From the NCBI GenBank assembly GCA_002015125.1, contig MUYB01000049.1, forward strand, positions 1 to 35,229: a DNA stretch of 35,229 nt, given 5' to 3'. The DNA is from [Haemophilus] felis. GTDB taxonomy: Bacteria > Pseudomonadota > Gammaproteobacteria > Enterobacterales > Pasteurellaceae. Position numbers and translations under genes: made by a program. Numbering within the stretch: position 1 is the first letter of the stretch; every line of letters begins with the position of its first letter. Of this stretch, positions 31,483-35,229 are shown piece by piece. The notes beneath the pieces were generated by a model. The model was not told where the DNA came from, did no database searches, and worked only from the letters and a program-made list of their open reading frames with translations.

Positions 31483-32742
31483 TTATTCATTCACTATCTT
31501 TAGATGAAATTGCGGTAATGCCCCTTGTGAACATTTATCCACAAAATCCGCCCACGCTTGCAATAATTCAAAGCGTTGTTTGATGTAATCCGCTCGGTTG
31601 TACGCCATTCTAATTCGGTCTTGATTGATATGTGATAATGCCACTTCGATTAGTTCAGGGTTGTAGCCTTTCTCGTTTAAGTAGGTGCTGGCGATACTTC
31701 GCAAACCGTGAGCCACTAACTTACCTTGATAGCCCATTCGCTTTATTGCTGCGTTGGCGGTCTGTGTATTAACGTGTGTTTGTGGATTTTTCACACTAGG
31801 GAATAAATACGTTTTACCGCCACTCAATTTTTTAATCTCTCGCAAAAGGGCTAAGGCTTGCCGTGATAGCGTGATTTTATGCTCTCGCCCGTTGTCGTCT
31901 TGCTTTATGCCCTTGTTGATGTAAATCGTCCAGATTTTCGCTTTCTCGTCTATATCGCAATATCGGGCGGTTGCCGCTTCGTTTGGGCGTGTCATCGTAA
32001 GCAACTGCCACAAAATCAAGTATCTGGTTTGTAGATGAATTTGAGCATTGTTCAGGCTGAATAAAAATTCGGTTAAGTCTTCGGGTTTTATCGTCTTAAA
32101 GTGTTCTACTTTTGGACTGTCGAACTCTTTCGATATGTTGGCGGTTGGGTTGCTTAAAATAATCTCCCTATGAAGAGCATAAGTCATTATCTCATTGAGC
32201 TTTTGAATTGCTCGTTTTAAGGTTTCCAGCGTGCCTTTATCTTGCAACGGCTTAAAGGCTTTTAATGCCATTGGGGCGGTTATCTGTGTGATAGGGTAGT
32301 TGCCAAAGGCTGGCAATAAAATACGCTCTAATAACCGCTTAACATCATTCGCATAACTTGCAGAAAAATTAGCTCTAGTCTGCCGATACTCGAACCACGC
32401 CCAAGCCACATTTTCAAAAGTGTTATTTAGCTCTTCTCGCTTGGCTTGCTCTGTTTGTTGGCGGTGGAGTTGTGGATCGATATTTTGAGCAAGCAAAGCA
32501 AGATAATCATCTCTAATCTTTCTTGCTTGTTGCAATGTAACATCAGGATATTTCCCCACGCCTAACAAAGCACGCTTTTTAGGGTGCGTGAATGGTTTAT
32601 AGTAATTGAACCGCCACAACTTCGCCCCACTGGGCTTAATTAGCAAATAAAGCCCCTTGCCGTCCGATAGGGTGTAATCCTTATCCTTTGGCTTTGCTTT
32701 ATCTACTTCGGTGTTTGTAAGCTGTTTAGTTATACGTGCCAT
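31483..32742 (-). CDS. int: P4-type tyrosine integrase
   Basis: 419 residues. An N-terminal DUF4102 arm-binding domain (LTNTEVDKAKPKDKDYTLSD, WRFNYYKPFTHPKKRALLGV) precedes a core-binding domain and the catalytic domain. The catalytic set is visible: R252 (MTRPNEAATARY), H345 and R348 (AHGLRSIAS), H371 (ALSHINQ) and Y381 (RMAYNRAD). It recombines the island with the ssrA 3' end. Its own first codons overlap an arm-type TTTAGTTATACG box, so integrase may repress itself. The gene points away from ssrA, 240 bases off. Complete. Confidence 0.93.
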   Translation of the reverse strand: MARITKQLTNTEVDKAKPKDKDYTLSDGKGLYLLIKPSGAKLWRFNYYKPFTHPKKRALLGVGKYPDVTLQQARKIRDDYLALLAQNIDPQLHRQQTEQAKREELNNTFENVAWAWFEYRQTRANFSASYANDVKRLLERILLPAFGNYPITQITAPMALKAFKPLQDKGTLETLKRAIQKLNEIMTYALHREIILSNPTANISKEFDSPKVEHFKTIKPEDLTEFLFSLNNAQIHLQTRYLILWQLLTMTRPNEAATARYCDIDEKAKIWTIYINKGIKQDDNGREHKITLSRQALALLREIKKLSGGKTYLFPSVKNPQTHVNTQTANAAIKRMGYQGKLVAHGLRSIASTYLNEKGYNPELIEVALSHINQDRIRMAYNRADYIKQRFELLQAWADFVDKCSQGALPQFHLKIVNE

Positions 32743-32872
32743 TTTTAGTTATACGGGGTAGTAAAAATAATGAAAGTCCGCCAAGCCTTGATTTACAAGG
32801 GTTTGTGCTATTTTTAGTTATACGGCTTTTGGCTATATGTGAGCAGTATAACTAAACGTATAACTAAAATCA
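32725..32872. repeat. Integrase arm-type sites at the proximal end
   Basis: Reverse copies of TTTAGTTATACG at 32725-32736, 32743-32755 and 32812-32824, and two forward copies (GTATAACTAAA units) within the 27-base repeat 32846-32872. Two more forward copies lie at the distal end (21758-21784). This asymmetric distribution is what lambda/P4-type integrases use to bridge arm and core sites. Confidence 0.7.
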
Positions 32873-32911
32873 TCAGTTTTTATTAGTCTATATCAGTCAG
32901 GATTAGGCAAT

Positions 32912-32945
32912 AAAAAAGCCTTGAAATGTTGATTTTCAAGGCTTT
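32912..32945 (-). terminator. ssrA terminator
   Basis: AAAGCCTTGAAA (32915-32926) and TTTCAAGGCTTT (32934-32945), 7-base loop, then six T on the minus strand. It lies 35 bases past the tmRNA 3' end on the satellite side of the junction, so the island seems to supply the terminator. Confidence 0.85.
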
Positions 32946-32979
32946 ATCAGTCTGTTTTAGTCTGTATTGTTTAATGATT

Positions 32980-33344
32980 TGGTGGAGCTGGGGGGAGTTG
33001 AACCCCCGTCCGAAATTACTCTACCTTCAGCACTACACGTTTAGTCAGTCTTTAATTTCGTCAATTGACTGCGGACAGACACGCCATCAAGAGACTAGCT
33101 TTATTCAATTTAGTGCTTCGATCCTAAAGCGGCGGCTTCAACACGATCTCGTTTGGGTTTGACTCCGCTGGATCCCCGTCTTACGAGCGGAAGCTGGGGA
33201 GCGAAGGCTTGCGCAGGTTATTAAGCTGCTAAAGCGTATTGTTCGTCGTTTGCGACTATTGTTTTGCGGTTTGTTTACGAGGCCTACCGCACCTCGACGT
33301 GCACCTTGGGCTTCGCTAATCCCGTCGAATCCAGAATCAGCCCC
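32980..33344 (-). rRNA. ssrA: tmRNA (10Sa RNA); type field has no tmRNA option
   Basis: 365 bases. The 5' end GGGGCUGAUUCUGGAUUCGA (from 33344) and 3' end CAACUCCCCCCAGCUCCACCA-type acceptor/T-arm (CCA at 32982-32980) pair as in all tmRNAs. The resume codon begins the tag ANDEQYALAA, with UAA UAA stops. tmRNA rescues stalled ribosomes and tags the peptide for proteolysis. The satellite uses its 3' end as the attachment site and keeps the sequence intact. It is an ncRNA, not ribosomal RNA. Confidence 0.97.
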
Positions 33345-33357
33345 AAAAGAACTGCGG

Positions 33358-33386
33358 ATTCTACTGAAAATTCAGTAGCTTTGCAA
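33358..33386 (-). promoter_or_regulatory. ssrA promoter with dyad in the spacer
   Basis: Minus strand -35 TTGCAA (33386-33381), 17 bases, -10 TAGAAT (33363-33358), giving a start a few bases before the mature 5' end. The spacer holds an 18-base dyad, CTACTGAA/TTCAGTAG (33361-33378). Confidence 0.75.
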
Positions 33387-33451
33387 AAAATTTTCTTTTT
33401 TGTGTTAAACTTGCCCCATTTTTGACTATCAATTCTCAGACCGACGCACTT

Positions 33452-34876
33452 ATGTCTCAATTTAGCTTCTTTATTTACGATTTCGAGAGTTTTGGTGTAG
33501 ATCCAGCACGAGATCGCCCTGCACAGTTTGCTGGCATTCGCACCGATGAAAATTTTAATATCATCGGCGAACCTGTGATGTTTTATTGCAAACAAACCAA
33601 TGATTATTTACCGTCCCCTGAGGCGGTGTTGGTCACGGGCATCACGCCACAAGAATGTAATGAAAAAGGGCTATCAGAACCCGAGTTTGCTGCACGGATT
33701 TTACAGGAATTTAGCCAGCCGAACACCTGCATCATGGGCTATAACAATATTCGTTATGATGATGAAATGACCCGTTACACTTTTTATCGCAACTTTATCG
33801 ATCCTTATGAATATAGCTGGCAGAATGGTAACTCTCGTTGGGATTTGTTAGACGTGGTGCGTGCTTGTTATGCCTTGCGTCCAGACGGAATTGAATGGCC
33901 CTTGGATGATGAAGGAATGCCTTCTTTTCGTTTGGAGAAGTTAACCAAAGCCAATGGCATTGCTCACGAAAACGCCCACGACGCAATGGCAGATGTGTAC
34001 GCTACCATTGAAATGGCGAAACTCATTAAACAAAAACAGCCACGATTATTTCAGTATTTTCTAGATCATCGAGGTAAAAAAGCCCTTGAGGAATTAGTGG
34101 ACGTGGGCGATATGGTGCCGTTGTTGCATGTATCAGGAATGTTGGGGAATTATCGCGGTAATGCTACTTGGGTGGCACCACTGGCTTGGCATCCGACGAA
34201 TAAAAATTCATTAATTGTGTGCGATTTAGATGCCGACGTAACGGATTTGCTACACAAAAGTGCGGAGGAATTGCGCGAGAATTTATTTACGCCAAAAGCA
34301 CAGTTATTAGCAGAGAACAAATTACCTGTGCCATTGAAGTTAGTGCATTTGAACAAATCCCCTATTCTGGCACCAGCGAAAACCTTACTACCCGAAAATG
34401 CACAGCGTTTAGGCATTAATCGAGAGCGTTGTTTGGCAAATTTACAATTGTTGAGACAGGATTTTTCCGTGCGTGATAAGGTGGAAAAAATATTTGAACA
34501 AAATCGCACTTTTGACAAAGATGACAATGTGGAAACGGCGTTATATGACGGCTTTTTTGGTCCTGCAGATAAAAATAATATGGCGATTTTACGCACACTT
34601 TCTGCGGAACAGTTAAGCAATGTTGATTTGCGTTTTCAAGACAGCCGCATTCCAGATTTGCTTTTTCATTACCGAGCCAGACATTATTTTTCCAGCCTCA
34701 CTCGAGGCGAGCAAATTAAGTGGCAGAAATACCGCCGCAAAAAATTAGAAAAAAGTGCGGCGCAATTTGAGCAATCTTTGCAACAACTCGGGGAGCAACA
34801 TCAACAGGATCCAAACAAATTAGAGTTATTACAAAAAGTGTATGAATACGGTGAAAAAGTATTGGCAGGGCTTTAA
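33452..34876 (+). CDS. sbcB: Exonuclease I
   Basis: 474 residues from ATG 33452; the frame is open 10 codons further but that start is a TTG. The N-terminal DEDDh nuclease shows YDFESFGVDPARDRPAQFAG (first Asp/Glu), GYNNIRYDDEMTRYTFYRNF (near 95-115) and AHENAHDAMADVYATIEMAK (His and Asp). The C-terminal SH3-like/helical region is full length. It degrades single-stranded DNA 3' to 5' in recombination and mismatch repair. Head-to-head with ssrA across ~107 bases. Confidence 0.96.
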   Translation: MSQFSFFIYDFESFGVDPARDRPAQFAGIRTDENFNIIGEPVMFYCKQTNDYLPSPEAVLVTGITPQECNEKGLSEPEFAARILQEFSQPNTCIMGYNNIRYDDEMTRYTFYRNFIDPYEYSWQNGNSRWDLLDVVRACYALRPDGIEWPLDDEGMPSFRLEKLTKANGIAHENAHDAMADVYATIEMAKLIKQKQPRLFQYFLDHRGKKALEELVDVGDMVPLLHVSGMLGNYRGNATWVAPLAWHPTNKNSLIVCDLDADVTDLLHKSAEELRENLFTPKAQLLAENKLPVPLKLVHLNKSPILAPAKTLLPENAQRLGINRERCLANLQLLRQDFSVRDKVEKIFEQNRTFDKDDNVETALYDGFFGPADKNNMAILRTLSAEQLSNVDLRFQDSRIPDLLFHYRARHYFSSLTRGEQIKWQKYRRKKLEKSAAQFEQSLQQLGEQHQQDPNKLELLQKVYEYGEKVLAGL

Positions 34877-34933
34877 TTTAGATAAACAAAATTTCTAGCT
34901 CTCTTTTATAAAATACCTGTGTGTTTTTAAATA

Positions 34934-35212
34934 ATGAAGAAATTAACGATTAATGACATAGCTAAACTAAGTGGGGTTGGAAAATCTACCGTTTCTCGTG
35001 TGCTCAATAACGATCCCAAGGTAAGTGCAACAACAAGAGAAAAAGTCAGAAAAATAATTCATTCCTTAGACTTTCAACCGTCAAAATCAGCCCGTGCTAT
35101 GCGTGGTATTAAACATCGTACCATCGGCATTATTGTTACTCGTTTGATCTTCTACATTTTATTTTTCAATGTAAAATTTTGCCAAAATCCACCGCACTTT
35201 TTAGAAATTTAG
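34934..35212 (+). pseudogene. treR: Trehalose-operon repressor (TreR) fragment
   Basis: ATG 34934. About 73 residues match the LacI-family TreR N-terminus: LTINDIAKLSGVGKSTVSRV, LNNDPKVSATTREKVRKII, SARAMRG and TIGIIVTRL. After IIVTRL the sequence changes to FYILFFNVKF, an uptake sequence (ACCGCACTT, about 35190) and stop at 35212, so the sugar-binding domain (some 240 residues) is gone. The next ATG at 35226 begins another gene off the window. The HTH alone could still be made, but not respond to trehalose-6-phosphate. Confidence 0.75.
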
Positions 35213-35229
35213 AGAAAAACAACAATGAA

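Larger units (their letters stand above)
21690..32980. mobile_element. Phage-inducible chromosomal island (PICI-like satellite) in ssrA
   Basis: An 11.3-kb island between znuB and the 3' end of ssrA. Supporting content: tyrosine integrase beside the tmRNA, AlpA-like activator, HTH protein, small terminase subunit without a large subunit, DUF927 replication protein, iteron origin, HigBA stability module, Icd-like genes, and no capsid, portal or tail genes. Except for the ends, nearly all genes point left. This is the definition of a packaging-parasite satellite rather than a prophage. Its lower GC and dense small genes contrast with the flanking core. Six or more uptake sequences occur, so it has been resident in Haemophilus-type genomes for a long time. 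Confidence 0.85.

Overview
The window is Pasteurellaceae chromosome, almost certainly a Haemophilus. The 9-base uptake sequence AAGTGCGGT/ACCGCACTT recurs on both strands (for example near 2024, 3919, 6194, 9065, 11742, 12593, 23965, 24493, 25688, 27168, 35190), the tmRNA encodes the tag ANDEQYALAA known from H. influenzae, and hflK-hflC, accA, ribA, pgpB, mepM, znuCB and sbcB all read as Haemophilus orthologues. Their order differs from my memory of strain Rd, so I do not name a species.

Layout. (1) 1-265: tail of an unidentified winged-helix-like reading frame. (2) About 266-1820: early end of a Mu-like prophage (leftward c-type repressor, rightward Ner and the first ~110 codons of transposase A), cut off inside A. 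(3) About 1820-11790: a leftward P2-like tail cassette (tail completion S, tape measure, spike V, W, J, I, tail fibre, start of the fibre assembly gene), carrying two or three toxin-antitoxin-type pairs and two small membrane-protein genes. It is dead: J has an in-frame TGA, the tape measure is frameshifted at a G run, S has lost its start and all head genes are missing. (4) 11780 to about 13600: an IS200/IS605-family element with intact TnpA and a frameshifted TnpB; it truncates S and borders hflC. (5) 13684-21601: core genes hflC/hflK, accA, ribA, pgpB, mepM, znuC, znuB. (6) About 21680-32980: an 11.3-kb phage satellite of the PICI type inserted at the 3' end of ssrA. (7) ssrA, sbcB and a decayed treR fragment.

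The satellite is the most interesting part. It has a P4-type tyrosine integrase with repeated arm-type sites, an AlpA-like activator, a small terminase subunit with no large subunit, a DUF927 replication ATPase, an origin with twelve TAGTCCAA iterons, a HigBA module, a perfect LexA box, and no capsid or tail genes. In its operon lie three related regulatory modules. Each has, in order, a CRP-like palindrome, a leader, an intrinsic terminator, a structured RNA and a small (Icd-like or unknown) gene. Antisense pairings of 7-9 bases link the leader, the structured RNA and, in two modules, the ribosome-binding site. The pairing sequences differ between modules but the complementarity is kept, which is compensatory covariation. 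They look like C4-antisense-RNA switches of the P1/P4 kind, present in three specificities in one element, and they mean the long reading frames through these regions are probably not translated from their first ATG.

How the parts work together (inference): LexA control and AlpA would switch the satellite on, the integrase excises it, the DUF927 protein replicates it from the iteron origin, TerS redirects a helper's packaging machinery, and the RNA switches silence the cell-division-inhibitor-like genes in the integrated state. The P2-like remnant in this window cannot act as the helper.
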